DNA of 64,000 nucleotides from CAVPCY01 sp963770765 (lineage in GTDB: Bacteria > Actinomycetota > Coriobacteriia > Anaerosomatales > PHET01). The notes below the pieces were generated by a model, which worked only from the letters and a program-made list of their open reading frames with translations, searched no databases and was not told the DNA's origin. A program made the position numbers and the translations under genes. Positions 42,951 through 51,852 of this stretch are shown in pieces (positions within the stretch are counted from its first letter, which is position 1; every line of letters starts with the position of its first letter). The stretch covers positions 62,001-126,000 of the forward strand of contig CAVYQS010000012.1 of the NCBI GenBank assembly GCA_963770765.1. The letters are read 5' to 3'.

Positions 42951-43508
42951 CTAGACCTCCATGATTTCGGCTTCCTTGCGCTTGAGGGCTTCATCGATCT
43001 CCTTGACATGGTTGTCGGTTATCTTCTGCACCTCGCCCTCTGCGCGACGTACCTCGTCTTCTGATGCCTCTCCGTCCTTGCCGAGCTTGTCGAGCTTGTG
43101 GTTGGCGTCGCGGCGGATGTTTCGCACGGCGACCCGAGCCTCCTCGGCGTAACCGCGGCACAGCTTGGCGAGCTCCTTGCGGCGTTCTTCGGTCAGCGGA
43201 GGGAACGGGATACGAATGAGCATCCCATCGTTGCTCGGGTTCAACCCGAGATCTGAGCCGAGAATGGCCTTCTCGATCGCGCCGATGACCGACCTGTCCC
43301 ACGGCTCGATGATGATCGACTGCGCATCGGGAGCCTTGATGTTGGCCACCTGGTTGAGCGGCATGGAGGCGCCGTACGCGTCGACGGTCACCTTCTCGAA
43401 GATCGCGGTCGACGAGCGCCCGGTGCGCACACCGGCGAACTCGTGAAGGAGCGCCTGCTGGGTCTTGTCCATATGCTCGCGCGCCGTCTTGATGATGTCG
43501 TTGGTCAT
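42951..43508 (-). CDS. frr: Ribosome recycling factor
   Basis: Dissociates post-termination ribosomes with EF-G. The 185-residue protein has the typical three-helix-bundle sequences GVRTGRSSTAIFEKV, IIIEPWDRSVIGAIEKAI, RIPFPPLTEERRKEL and VRNIRRDAN. ATG 43508 overlaps the pyrH stop (ATGA), with AGGAG upstream. Confidence 0.97.
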   Translation of the reverse strand: MTNDIIKTAREHMDKTQQALLHEFAGVRTGRSSTAIFEKVTVDAYGASMPLNQVANIKAPDAQSIIIEPWDRSVIGAIEKAILGSDLGLNPSNDGMLIRIPFPPLTEERRKELAKLCRGYAEEARVAVRNIRRDANHKLDKLGKDGEASEDEVRRAEGEVQKITDNHVKEIDEALKRKEAEIMEV

Positions 43509-44233
43509 CGATCGTCTCCTCTCACGATGGTGCCCACCGGCTCGCCCTGGAGCGCCCGGTCGATGTTGCCCTCCACCTCCATGTTGAAGACGAGGATGGG
43601 CAGGTCGTTGTCCATACACAGTGAGATCGCCGTGCTGTCCATCACCTGCAGGCCGCGCTTGAGCACCTCGATGTACGTGAGCTCATCGAACCTGACGGCA
43701 TCCGGGTTCTTCAGGGGGTCTGAGTCGTACACACCGTCCACCTTGGTCGCCTTCATCACACAGTCCGCGCCGATCTCGAGAGCACGAAGCGCCGCTGTGG
43801 TGTCGGTCGTGAAGTAGGGGTTACCCGTTCCGGCCGCAAAGATGACGACTCGGCCCTTTTCCATGTGGCGGATGGCACGGCGCCGAATATAGGGCTCCGC
43901 TACAGCCTGCATGACGATCGCGCTCATCACCCGGGTGTAGACACCGTGGCGCTCCAACGTGTCCTGGAGTGCCAACGCGTTCATCACCGTGGCAAGCATG
44001 CCCATGTAGTCGGCCTGTGCCCGGTCCATACCCGTCGTCGACGCCTTGAGCCCACGAAAGATGTTCCCTCCGCCGACGACGATAGCGATCTCGGTGCCGC
44101 CGGCGCACACGACCTTGAGCTGGCGCGACAACGAGTCGAGAACGGCGGGGTCGATCCCATAGCCGACCTCCCCCATCAGTGCCTCGCCGGACAGTTTCAG
44201 CAAGACACGCTTGAACCGGTAGCCTTGCGCCAC
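43505..44233 (-). CDS. pyrH: Uridylate kinase
   Basis: Hexameric UMP kinase of the amino-acid kinase fold, 242 residues. LLKLSGEALMG, VVGGGNIFRG, the GTGNPYFTTDTTAALRALEIGAD signature and VDGVYDSDP are present. Start is GTG 44233 with GGGGAG 6 nt upstream; the longer open frame enters non-conserved sequence. Confidence 0.97.
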   Translation of the reverse strand: MAQGYRFKRVLLKLSGEALMGEVGYGIDPAVLDSLSRQLKVVCAGGTEIAIVVGGGNIFRGLKASTTGMDRAQADYMGMLATVMNALALQDTLERHGVYTRVMSAIVMQAVAEPYIRRRAIRHMEKGRVVIFAAGTGNPYFTTDTTAALRALEIGADCVMKATKVDGVYDSDPLKNPDAVRFDELTYIEVLKRGLQVMDSTAISLCMDNDLPILVFNMEVEGNIDRALQGEPVGTIVRGDDR

Positions 44234-44300
44234 GGACGGCTCCCCTCGTTCGATGTCGGCTGGTGCGAAGCGGGCCCGCACCGCATCACAGGATACCGTA

Positions 44301-44329
44301 GACGGGCCGGCACCGTGTGCCGACCCGTC
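44301..44329 (-). terminator. Strong hairpin between tsf and pyrH
   Basis: A 13-bp stem (44317-44329 with 44301-44313, one T·G pair) and 3-nt loop, 37 bp after the tsf stop. No U-run follows, so it may be a processing site or weak terminator rather than a full stop. Confidence 0.45.
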
Positions 44330-44366
44330 GGGCGAATCCTGGCTGTGAGACCGCAGGCCGGACGCT

Positions 44367-45257
44367 CTACTCGGCGGCGCACTCTCCGAGGTTGAAGCGC
44401 ACGAAACCAACGACCTCGATCGAGTCGTCGAGCGCCTTGCCGGTCTGCTTCGTGTACTGATCGACCGTGATGTCCATGTCCTTCACGAACATCTGCTCGA
44501 CCAGCGCCACTTCCTTGTAGAACTTCTCGAGACGGCCCAACGCGATCTTCTCCTGGATAGCCTCGGGCTTGCCGGACTCGGCTGCCTGGGCCTTGTAGAT
44601 CGACAGCTCGTGCTCGACAACGCTCGCCTCGAGGTCCTCACGGCGCGTGACCAGAGGGCTGGCCGCCGCCACCTGCATCGCGACGTCCTTGGCGAACGCC
44701 TTGAACTGCTCGCTGTCGCCTGTCTCGGACTTCGTGAACGCATACGTGACCATGACGCCGATGCGACCGCCGCCGTGCACGTAGGTCGCGACGGCACCCG
44801 TGCCGCCGACCTCCTCGCGCACGAAACGGGCGACGCCCATGTTCTCGCCGAGCTTGCCGACCATCTCGCCGAGCTGCTGCTCGATGGTGATGTCGCGGTC
44901 CATGACCGCCTGCTCCTTGAGCGAGTCGACGGTCTCGGGCGCCTCAGCGGCGATGTGCTCGGCGAGCGAGGCGACGAAGCCGGTGAACTCGGAGTTGCGG
45001 CCCACGAAGTCGGTCTCGCAGTTCACCTCGACGAGGACGCCGGTCTTGCCGTCCTCCGTGACGAACGCTGCGATCGTTCCCTCGTTCGTCGCACGGCCGG
45101 CCTTCTTCGCGAGCGCGGCGAGACCGCGGGTGCGCAGGATGTCGACAGCGGACTCGAGGTCACCCTCCGACTCGGAGAGCGCCTTCTTGCACTCCATCAT
45201 GCCGGCGCCGGTGCACTCACGGAGCTCTTTGACCATGCTGGCGGTAATCTCGGCCAT
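44367..45257 (-). CDS. tsf: Elongation factor Ts
   Basis: Nucleotide exchange factor for EF-Tu. The UBA-like N terminus (VKELRECTGAGMMECKKALSE), the core TDFVGRNSEF and the C-terminal EQMFVKD motif identify it; 296 residues. AGGAGG precedes ATG 45257. It follows rpsB by 69 bp. Confidence 0.97.
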   Translation of the reverse strand: MAEITASMVKELRECTGAGMMECKKALSESEGDLESAVDILRTRGLAALAKKAGRATNEGTIAAFVTEDGKTGVLVEVNCETDFVGRNSEFTGFVASLAEHIAAEAPETVDSLKEQAVMDRDITIEQQLGEMVGKLGENMGVARFVREEVGGTGAVATYVHGGGRIGVMVTYAFTKSETGDSEQFKAFAKDVAMQVAAASPLVTRREDLEASVVEHELSIYKAQAAESGKPEAIQEKIALGRLEKFYKEVALVEQMFVKDMDITVDQYTKQTGKALDDSIEVVGFVRFNLGECAAE

Positions 45258-45326
45258 AGGTGTTTCCCTCCTGATAGATGTAGTCGGACTATCGGGCTGC
45301 ATGCCCGGAGCGGAGACAGTTCGTCC

Positions 45327-46193
45327 CTACTCGGCCACAGGCGCGGCTTCCGCGACGGGTTCGGCATCCACGTCGGGCTTGACCTCGGCAGCAGCGTCGG
45401 CGACCTCAGCGATGGCGACCGCGGGGCTCTCGGTCTCGACGCACTCGGGCGCAGCCGTCTCGACGACCACGGGGGCCGCAGGAGCCGCAACGACCTGAGG
45501 CACCTCGACCTGGCCACCGCGTCCGTCGATGATCGCATCTGCGATCACCCGACACATGAGACCGACCGAGCGGATCGCGTCATCGTTGGCGGGAATCACG
45601 TAGTCGACCTCATCAGGGTCGGCGTTGGTGTCCACAAGCCCGATGATCGGGATGTGAAGGCGCCGGGCCTCCTTGATCGCGATATCCTCGCGCTTCGTGT
45701 CGACGACGAAGATCGCCGCCGGGAGATCTCGCATGTCGCGAACACCGTTCAGGTTCGCCTGCAGCTTGCCCAGCTCCTTGCGAAGCAGGATCTGCTCCTT
45801 CTTGGGGAGGCTCGCCATGCGGCCGTCCTCCTCCATGGTCTCCAGCTCGACCATGCGGGCGACGCGGCCGCGCATCGTGACGAAGTTGGTCAGCATGCCG
45901 CCAAGCCAGCGGTTCGTGACGTAGGGCTGGCCGGCACGGCCGGCCTCGGTCGCGATGGGTTCCTGGGCCTGCTTCTTGGTGCCCACGAACAGGATCTGCT
46001 GGTTGCGTGTGCCGACGGCACGCGCGAACTTGTACGAGTGCTCGAGCTCGCGCAGGGTGCGCTGCAGGTCGAGGATGTAGATACCGTTACGCTCCGTGAA
46101 GATGTAGGGCTTCATCTTCGGGTTCCAACGGCGTGTCTGGTGTCCGAAATGGACTCCGGCTTCGAGCAAGCTCTTCATGGTGACGACGGACAT
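45327..46193 (-). CDS. rpsB: 30S ribosomal protein S2 with acidic tail
   Basis: Small-subunit protein S2. Core sequences LEAGVHFGHQTRRWNPKMKPYIF, NRWLGGMLTNF and PIIGLVDTNADPDEVDYVIPANDDA are intact. Residues from about 232 form an Ala/Val/Glu/Pro-rich acidic tail, taking the length to 288 against a usual 230-260. AAGGAAGG precedes ATG 46193. Confidence 0.97.
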   Translation of the reverse strand: MSVVTMKSLLEAGVHFGHQTRRWNPKMKPYIFTERNGIYILDLQRTLRELEHSYKFARAVGTRNQQILFVGTKKQAQEPIATEAGRAGQPYVTNRWLGGMLTNFVTMRGRVARMVELETMEEDGRMASLPKKEQILLRKELGKLQANLNGVRDMRDLPAAIFVVDTKREDIAIKEARRLHIPIIGLVDTNADPDEVDYVIPANDDAIRSVGLMCRVIADAIIDGRGGQVEVPQVVAAPAAPVVVETAAPECVETESPAVAIAEVADAAAEVKPDVDAEPVAEAAPVAE

Positions 46194-46240
46194 GGCAAAG
46201 CCTTCCTTTCAGGTTGTTCCTCTGCGCGGTTCTTCCTCCG

Positions 46241-46270
46241 GCAGCGACCACCCGTGGGTGGCACCATCGC
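46241..46270 (-). promoter_or_regulatory. Hairpin in the rpsB leader
   Basis: CCACCC/GGGTGG (46256-46261 and 46248-46253) with a 2-nt turn, flanked by complementary GCGA and TCGC. It sits in the rpsB 5' leader and may be an S2 autoregulatory element; the assignment is speculative. Confidence 0.35.
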
Positions 46271-46307
46271 GCCGAAGTCCCCGCGCATGCGTAGTTAGAG
46301 CCGTGAC

Positions 46308-46313
46308 AGTATA
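46308..46313 (-). promoter_or_regulatory. -10 element of the rpsB-tsf promoter
   Basis: TATACT on the minus strand, about 115 nt before the rpsB ATG. No convincing -35 is seen at 16-18 nt. Confidence 0.45.
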
Positions 46314-46373
46314 GCCCTGAACGGTGAGAGATGGAAGTCGGTACCGGCGAGACAGACGCCGGGCCGGCCAGCG

Positions 46374-47153
46374 TTACCCGATGGCCTGTGTCGCGTGCAT
46401 CCGAGCGCGTAGACGCAGCACCGCCTTGGTGTGGAGCTGGCTCACGCGCGACTCCGTCACTCCGAGCACCTGACCGATCTCCTTGAGGGTCAGCCCCTCG
46501 TAGTAGTACAGCGCGATGACGGTCTTCTCGCGGTCGGGCAACCGGTCGATGGCGCCCGCGAGGATCTCCTTGATCTCCGAGCTCTCGAAGACGGTCACGG
46601 GATCATCGGCGCTGTCGTCGCGTATGGATCCGATCGCGCTCTGCCCGTCCTCGCGCTCCCCTCCCACCCACAGCTCCTCGAACGAGACCACCGACGTGTA
46701 GCTGAGCTTGGTGAGTATGTCTTGGAACTCCTTGGGAGTGACGCCGATGCGGTCTGCGACCTCCTGGTCTGACGGGACCCGCTTGAACTCGTTCTCGAGA
46801 GCGATGTACGCGTTCTCTATCTCTCGTGCCCGCGAGCGGACAGAGCGAGGAACCCAGTCCATAGCCCGCAACTCGTCGATGATGGCGCCCTTGATGCGCG
46901 CGATCGCGTAGGTCTCGAACTTGATCGCACGTTCGAGATCGTACTTCTCGATCGCGTCTATCAGCCCGAAGATGCCGTAGCTGATGAGGTCAGCGGTATC
47001 CACGGTCTGCGGCAGACTCGACGCCAGTCTTCCGGCGACATACTTCACCAGTGGGGAGAAGTTCAAGATGAGCTCGTCACGAGCCCTCGAGTCTGCATCG
47101 TTCTTATATCGCGCCCACAGCGCGGACAGATCCGTCCGGGAGTCGGACCTCAT
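46374..47153 (-). CDS. whiG: RNA polymerase sigma factor, WhiG/FliA (sigma-28) family
   Basis: Group 3 sigma factor of 259 residues, very close in pattern to Streptomyces WhiG. Region 2 has LILNFSPLVKYVAGRL, GIFGLIDAIEKYDLERAIKFETYAIARIKGAIIDELRAMDWVPRSVR. Region 3 starts about residue 105. Region 4 has LPDREKTVIALYYYEGLTLKEIGQVLGVTESRVSQLHTKA. It would recognise TAAA-N15/16-GCCGATAA promoters. It occupies the position of sigD upstream of rpsB in Bacillus, but no flagellar or anti-sigma (FlgM) gene is seen. AAGGGG precedes the ATG. Such promoters are found upstream of the GGDEF-EAL gene and perhaps pilT. Confidence 0.95.
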   Translation of the reverse strand: MRSDSRTDLSALWARYKNDADSRARDELILNFSPLVKYVAGRLASSLPQTVDTADLISYGIFGLIDAIEKYDLERAIKFETYAIARIKGAIIDELRAMDWVPRSVRSRAREIENAYIALENEFKRVPSDQEVADRIGVTPKEFQDILTKLSYTSVVSFEELWVGGEREDGQSAIGSIRDDSADDPVTVFESSEIKEILAGAIDRLPDREKTVIALYYYEGLTLKEIGQVLGVTESRVSQLHTKAVLRLRARMHATQAIG

Positions 47154-47184
47154 GCAGTTGCCCCTTACTGCATCGGGCTCATGG

Positions 47185-48087
47185 TCAGGCGCGCGGGTGA
47201 GATGTTCTGTGCACGTCCTGCAGCCGCTTCATGCTGAGGTGAGTATAAATCTGGGTGGTGGACAGGGCAACATGGCCGAGAAGTTCCTGTATGGTGCGCA
47301 GGTCCGCCCCCGCTTCGAGGAGGTGGGTGGCGAACGTATGGCGCATCGCGTGCGGGGTCAGCGTGTCGGCGCCACCCACCCGAACCAGGTAGGACTTGAA
47401 CAGCCTTCGGACGGCATCTGACGAGAGCGCGTTGCCTCGGGAGGACAGAAACACGTTGTCCGGAGAACCTGCCTTGGACAAGGCGGGGCGTCCGCTGAGC
47501 AGGTAGTCGCGAAGGCGCGCCACCGCGAGCGGGTGTACCGGAACGAGCCGCTGCTTATCGCCCTTCCCGATGACGAGAACCTGACCTTGCGAGAGATCGA
47601 GATCGGACATCTTGAGACCGGTGAGCTCGGAGACGCGCAGCCCGCTCGCGTACAGCAGCTCAAGCACGGCCGCATCTCGAAGACCGAGAGGGGTCGTGCG
47701 ATCGGGTGCCTCGAGCAACGCTGCGAGCTGCTCGGAGGGGACGAGCCGCGGAAGGCGCGCTGGGACTTTCGGGGCCGTGAGCACTGACGCGGGCTCGGAT
47801 GCTATCACGCCCTCGGCGATCATGAACGAGAACCAGGAGCGGATAGCCGAGAGTCTGCGGGCGATCGTCCGGCGGGAGTAGCGCGCGCGATCGAGCTCGG
47901 CGAGGTACTGCCGCAGCTGCCGGTGAGAAAGCGTCAGCGGATCGACGCCGCAGCGCTCGGCCCACTCGGTGTAGCGCGCCAGGTCGGCAGCATAGGCGCG
48001 CACGGTATGGGGCGACAGGCCTCGCTCGACCGAGAGGTGCGTCAGGAAGCGATCGACGTGCGTCGCCACCTCGGTTGAGCTGCTCAC
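47185..48087 (-). CDS. xerC: Tyrosine recombinase XerC/XerD
   Basis: Chromosome-dimer resolvase acting at dif with FtsK. N-terminal SAM-like core-binding domain (FLTHLSVERGLSPHTVRAYAADL) and catalytic domain with SGLRVSEL (Arg), HAMRHTFATHLLEAGADLRTIQELLGH (HxxR and His) and TQIYTHL (Tyr). Length 300. Start is GTG 48087, overlapping the trmFO stop (GTGA). The trmFO-xerC pairing matches Bacillus (codV), hence the symbol. No integrase features or attachment sites suggest a mobile element. Confidence 0.93.
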   Translation of the reverse strand: MSSSTEVATHVDRFLTHLSVERGLSPHTVRAYAADLARYTEWAERCGVDPLTLSHRQLRQYLAELDRARYSRRTIARRLSAIRSWFSFMIAEGVIASEPASVLTAPKVPARLPRLVPSEQLAALLEAPDRTTPLGLRDAAVLELLYASGLRVSELTGLKMSDLDLSQGQVLVIGKGDKQRLVPVHPLAVARLRDYLLSGRPALSKAGSPDNVFLSSRGNALSSDAVRRLFKSYLVRVGGADTLTPHAMRHTFATHLLEAGADLRTIQELLGHVALSTTQIYTHLSMKRLQDVHRTSHPRA

Positions 48088-49430
48088 GAGTGACGCACCG
48101 TGCCGAACAGATCCGAGCGACTCGAGCGCCACTCGTCGAAGTCACGCTGAGCGCGTTCGGCATACGCGGCGTAGCGTTCCCTCTTGCCACGCACACGCTG
48201 CACGAGCGGTGGCACGATGCCGAAGTTGACGTGCATCGGCTGGTACCGCTCGGTCTCCGGATCGGTGGCGTATGCGATCAGCGACCCCAACGCCGTCGTG
48301 ACCGGCAGCACTGCAGGAGCGGCCCCTGCCCGCGAGGCGAGCGTGTTCACGGCCGCCAGCAGACCCGAAGCAGCCGCTTCGACATAGCCCTCGGTGCCTG
48401 TGAGCTGGCCGGCGAGGCGTACCCGGGGGTGTTCGCGGAGAGCCAACGTCGGATCGAGCAGTCTCGGCCCATCCACGAAGGTGTTTCGGTGCATGACCCC
48501 GTAGCGGACGAACTCGGCCTTCTCGAGGCCGGGGATCATGCGAAAGACAGCGCGCTGCTCGGCAAAGGTCAGGTTGGTCTGGAATCCCACCAGGTTGTAC
48601 GCGGACCCGGCCGCGCTCTCCGCCCGCAGCTGCACGACCGCCCACGGACGTTCACCGGTGCGCGGGTCGGCGAGCCCGACCGGCTTGAGCGCACCGTAGC
48701 GCAGCGCATCGACCCCGGTCCGCGCGACCTCCTCGACCGGCTGGCATGCCGAGAACAGCTCCCTGCGCTCGAACTCCTTGGCGTGGACGCGCTCGGCCGC
48801 GGTGAGCGCGGACTGGAACGCCTCATACTCCTCGCGGTTCATCGGCGCGTTCAGGTAATCAGCACCGCCGCCCTTACCGTAACGCGACGCGGCGAACACC
48901 ACGCCCCTGTCCAGCGACTCGGTCTCGACGACCGGAGCGGCAGCATCGTAGAACGAGAGACGCTCTGAACCGACAAGCTCGCTCAGCGCGGGTTCGAGTC
49001 CCGGGCTCGTGAGGGGACCGGTCGCCACGATGACGTCCCCGTCGGGGATCTCGACCGCCTCGCTGCGAACGAGCTCGATAAGAGGGTGCGCCTCGATACG
49101 ATCGGTGACGGTTGCCGAGAACCTCTCCCGGTCGACCGCAAGCGCCGAGCCTGCCGCCACGCGCGTCGCCTTGGCCACGTCGAGAATCAGGCTCCCCATC
49201 GAATCGATCTCGTACTTGAGCAAGCCGGCAGCCGTATGGGGGTCGTCGCTCTTCAGTGAGTTCGAGCAGATGAGTTCCGCCAGAGCGTCCGTGTGATGGG
49301 CGGGCGTCATGGTCTGAGGACGCATCTCGACGAGTGTCACGGGGATTCCCCGTTGCGCGAGCTGCCATGACGCCTCGGAGCCTGCGATACCTCCGCCGAT
49401 CACCGTGACGCGGTCTGTGGCACTCGGCAT
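48084..49430 (-). CDS. trmFO: Methylenetetrahydrofolate-tRNA-(uracil-5)-methyltransferase
   Basis: Folate/FAD-dependent enzyme making m5U54 in tRNA. FAD motif VIGGGIAGSEASWQLAQRG at the N terminus, VEMRP, AELICSNSLKSD, the CQPVEE cysteine segment and NFGIVPPL are all family hallmarks; 448 residues. ATG 49430 is preferred; a longer open frame to 49787 runs into dprA sequence. Confidence 0.96.
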   Translation of the reverse strand: MPSATDRVTVIGGGIAGSEASWQLAQRGIPVTLVEMRPQTMTPAHHTDALAELICSNSLKSDDPHTAAGLLKYEIDSMGSLILDVAKATRVAAGSALAVDRERFSATVTDRIEAHPLIELVRSEAVEIPDGDVIVATGPLTSPGLEPALSELVGSERLSFYDAAAPVVETESLDRGVVFAASRYGKGGGADYLNAPMNREEYEAFQSALTAAERVHAKEFERRELFSACQPVEEVARTGVDALRYGALKPVGLADPRTGERPWAVVQLRAESAAGSAYNLVGFQTNLTFAEQRAVFRMIPGLEKAEFVRYGVMHRNTFVDGPRLLDPTLALREHPRVRLAGQLTGTEGYVEAAASGLLAAVNTLASRAGAAPAVLPVTTALGSLIAYATDPETERYQPMHVNFGIVPPLVQRVRGKRERYAAYAERAQRDFDEWRSSRSDLFGTVRHS

Positions 49431-49483
49431 GTCTGCTGGGTCCCTCTCGTGAACGTGGCGGTATCGGCGCTCATTGTATCGCG

Positions 49484-50362
49484 CTACGTAGCCATCCCGT
49501 ACCTCCCGTCTCGGTACCGGGTGACGAGTCCCTTGGCCTCGAGCATCCCGAGTCTGCGCGTCACCGTGACGATGTCCCAGCCGAGCGCGCGTGCCGCATC
49601 GTCGGGTCTCATCGGGTTGGTTCGTAGCGCCGAGAACAGCGGGTCCTCGTCCTGCGACCCTGGCGACAGCACCGCTTCGGGTTCGACGCGCGCGGGACCG
49701 AGCAGGGACTCCAACGCGCACCGGAGATCGTCTGCCTCGGTGATCGGGACCGCGCCCTGGCGGACGAGCCGGTTCGCTCCGGTGCACTCGGGCGCGAAGA
49801 TGGAACCGGGTACGGCGAGGACTTCTCTTCCCGCATCCGCAGCGTATTCAGCCGTCGAGAACGTGCCGCTACCCAAGGCGGCCTCCAGAACCAGGACCGC
49901 GACTGACAGCCCGGCGATGATTCGGTTGCGGGTCCGAAAGGTCCAGCGCTGCGGAAGTGTGCCCCATGGGTGCTCGGACACGACGGCGCCGCTCTGCGAG
50001 ATCTGACCGAGCAGGTCGTGAGCCGACCGCGGATACGCGACGTCGGCTCCTCCCGCCAAGACGGCCACGGTGGTGCCGCCTGCGGAGAGCACGGCCCTGT
50101 GCGCAGCCTGGTCACACCCGATAGCTCCACCGGAGACGACGACATAACCCGCGGCACCAGCCCATCCGGCGAGCAGCCGCGCAGCCTGAACTCCGTAGGG
50201 AGTGGCCTTGCGAGCGCCCACGATGGCGACCCCGGCACAGAGCGCCTCCGGGTCGCCGATCCCATAGAGCACGGCGGGTGGGTCGGGTGCGAGAGAGAGA
50301 AGCTCGGGGTAGCCGGCATCGCCGAGCGCGAGTTCGAACCGTCGCCGGGAGTCGGGATACAT
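49484..50362 (-). CDS. dprA: DNA-processing protein DprA (variant motif)
   Basis: Recombination mediator loading RecA onto incoming single-stranded DNA. The Rossmann-like core has VAIVGARKATPYG, then SGGAIGCDQAAH (77-88), FRTRNRIIAGLS and GSGTFSTAEYA. A C-terminal winged-helix domain (PDDAARALGWDIVTVTRRLGMLEAKGLVTR) follows. The usual SGxARGID motif reads SGGAIGCD, losing the arginine. There is no N-terminal SAM domain, so it is short (292). ATG 50362 with AGGAGG 8 nt upstream overlaps the comM stop; GTG 50365 is an alternative. Confidence 0.93.
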   Translation of the reverse strand: MYPDSRRRFELALGDAGYPELLSLAPDPPAVLYGIGDPEALCAGVAIVGARKATPYGVQAARLLAGWAGAAGYVVVSGGAIGCDQAAHRAVLSAGGTTVAVLAGGADVAYPRSAHDLLGQISQSGAVVSEHPWGTLPQRWTFRTRNRIIAGLSVAVLVLEAALGSGTFSTAEYAADAGREVLAVPGSIFAPECTGANRLVRQGAVPITEADDLRCALESLLGPARVEPEAVLSPGSQDEDPLFSALRTNPMRPDDAARALGWDIVTVTRRLGMLEAKGLVTRYRDGRYGMAT

Positions 50363-51849
50363 CACAGACCTCCTCGCGCGCGATAGCCGAGCGCTTCTGA
50401 GAGGTCATCGGCCGACACCTGAGCGCGCTCGTCGAGGTCCGCCAGCGTTCGCGCAACGCGAAGCAGTCGGGTGATTCCCCGACCAGAAAGGTGCTGATTC
50501 CGTGAGGCGGTCTCGAGAAAGCGGATCTCGCTCGAGCCCAACCCGCAAGCCGATAGCAGGTCCATGCCGCTCAGAACTCCCGTGGGCGCCGTCTCGTGCG
50601 CGGCGCGGTACGCCCGACCTCGCAGCACCCGCTCCCGAAGCTCCCTCGACGAACAGGCCGAGGAGCCATCGAGAAGGCGTGCGGCATCGGGTCGGGCCAC
50701 GTCGACGACGAGGTCGATGCGGTCCATGAGCGGACCGCCGATACGCCTTGCATAGCGATCGATCACCGAGGGAGTGCAGGCACATGGCCTCGAGTGGTCG
50801 CCCAGATGTCCGCACGGGCACGGATTCGACGCGCCTGCGAGAACGAACCTGGCAGGAAACGAGAGTCTCCCCTCCGCGCGCACGAGCGTGATGCGTCCGT
50901 CCTCGAGCGGCTGGCGGAGACACTGGAGTGCTGCGGGGCCGAACTCCGCCATCTCGTCGAGAAAGAGCACCCCATTGTGCGCGAGCGACGCCTCACCCGG
51001 GCGGGGTGGGCTGCCGCCCCCCACAAGCCCGGCCACCGTGGCTGAGTGATGCGGGGCTCGAAAGGGCCGTACGCCCGCGAAGATCGGATCCTCCGCCAGG
51101 CCGGCGACGGAGTGTATCAGCGCGGTCTCAAGCCTCTCCTGCTGGTCGAGCGGCGGCAGGATGGTGGGTAGCCGGCGCGCGAGCATGGTCTTCCCCGATC
51201 CTGGTGGACCGACGAGCAGCACGTTGTGTCCACCTGTGGCCGCGGCCGTCAGCGCCCGGACGGCGGCCTCCTGGCCGACGACCTCACTGAAGTCGGCCTG
51301 CGATACCGTCCCATCGCCGTCGTACCGCCTCGCCACCGGGGCAGCGGTCATCCCCGTTCTGAGCTCGGACAGGCACCTCAGCCCCCGGTACTCCACCCCA
51401 TCCACGAGCGACGCCCCACAGGGCTCGTGGGGTCCGAGAAGCGCCGCGGAGCCATCGCGCGCGGCAAGAGCGTACGCCAGCATTCCGGGGACCGGCCGGA
51501 TGCTGCCGTCAAGAGAGAGCTCCCCGACGACGACCGCGTCGCGACCGACGGATCGCGGAAGCTGCCGCGTGGCGATCAGAAGCCCCAGCGCGATGGGCAG
51601 ATCGAACCCGGTGCCGTGTTTTCGAAGCGGACCGGGCGCGAGGTTGACCACGATGCGCGCATTGGGGAGTTCGAACCCCGAGGCGCGCATTGCGGATCTG
51701 ACGCGCTCACGAGCTTCCTGAACGGCAAGATCCCCGAGGCCCACTATGGAGAACGACGGGAGTCCCGCACCCACATCGACTTCCACGTCGACCGGTAGAG
51801 CCTGGACTCCGACGAGCGTCGCTGTTCGAATCGAACACTGTGCCTGCAT
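50362..51849 (-). CDS. comM: YifB/ComM-family Mg-chelatase-like AAA+ ATPase
   Basis: ComM family, a helicase promoting branch migration in natural transformation. N-terminal Lon-like domain (residues 10-165, VEVDVGAGLPSFSIVGLGD), AAA+ core with Walker A GPPGSGKT at 214-221, Walker B GVLFLDEMAEF, and the cysteine stretch NPCPCGHLGDHSRPCAC. Length 495. It is grouped with dprA, suggesting a role in DNA uptake or recombination. ATG 51849 lies 3 nt beyond the yraN stop. Confidence 0.95.
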   Translation of the reverse strand: MQAQCSIRTATLVGVQALPVDVEVDVGAGLPSFSIVGLGDLAVQEARERVRSAMRASGFELPNARIVVNLAPGPLRKHGTGFDLPIALGLLIATRQLPRSVGRDAVVVGELSLDGSIRPVPGMLAYALAARDGSAALLGPHEPCGASLVDGVEYRGLRCLSELRTGMTAAPVARRYDGDGTVSQADFSEVVGQEAAVRALTAAATGGHNVLLVGPPGSGKTMLARRLPTILPPLDQQERLETALIHSVAGLAEDPIFAGVRPFRAPHHSATVAGLVGGGSPPRPGEASLAHNGVLFLDEMAEFGPAALQCLRQPLEDGRITLVRAEGRLSFPARFVLAGASNPCPCGHLGDHSRPCACTPSVIDRYARRIGGPLMDRIDLVVDVARPDAARLLDGSSACSSRELRERVLRGRAYRAAHETAPTGVLSGMDLLSACGLGSSEIRFLETASRNQHLSGRGITRLLRVARTLADLDERAQVSADDLSEALGYRARGGL

Positions 51850-51852
51850 CGG

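Noticed and set aside
47185..48087. Phage or integron integrase
   Set aside because: The tyrosine recombinase is next to trmFO as in Bacillus codV, has the short Xer architecture, and no attachment repeats or cargo are nearby.
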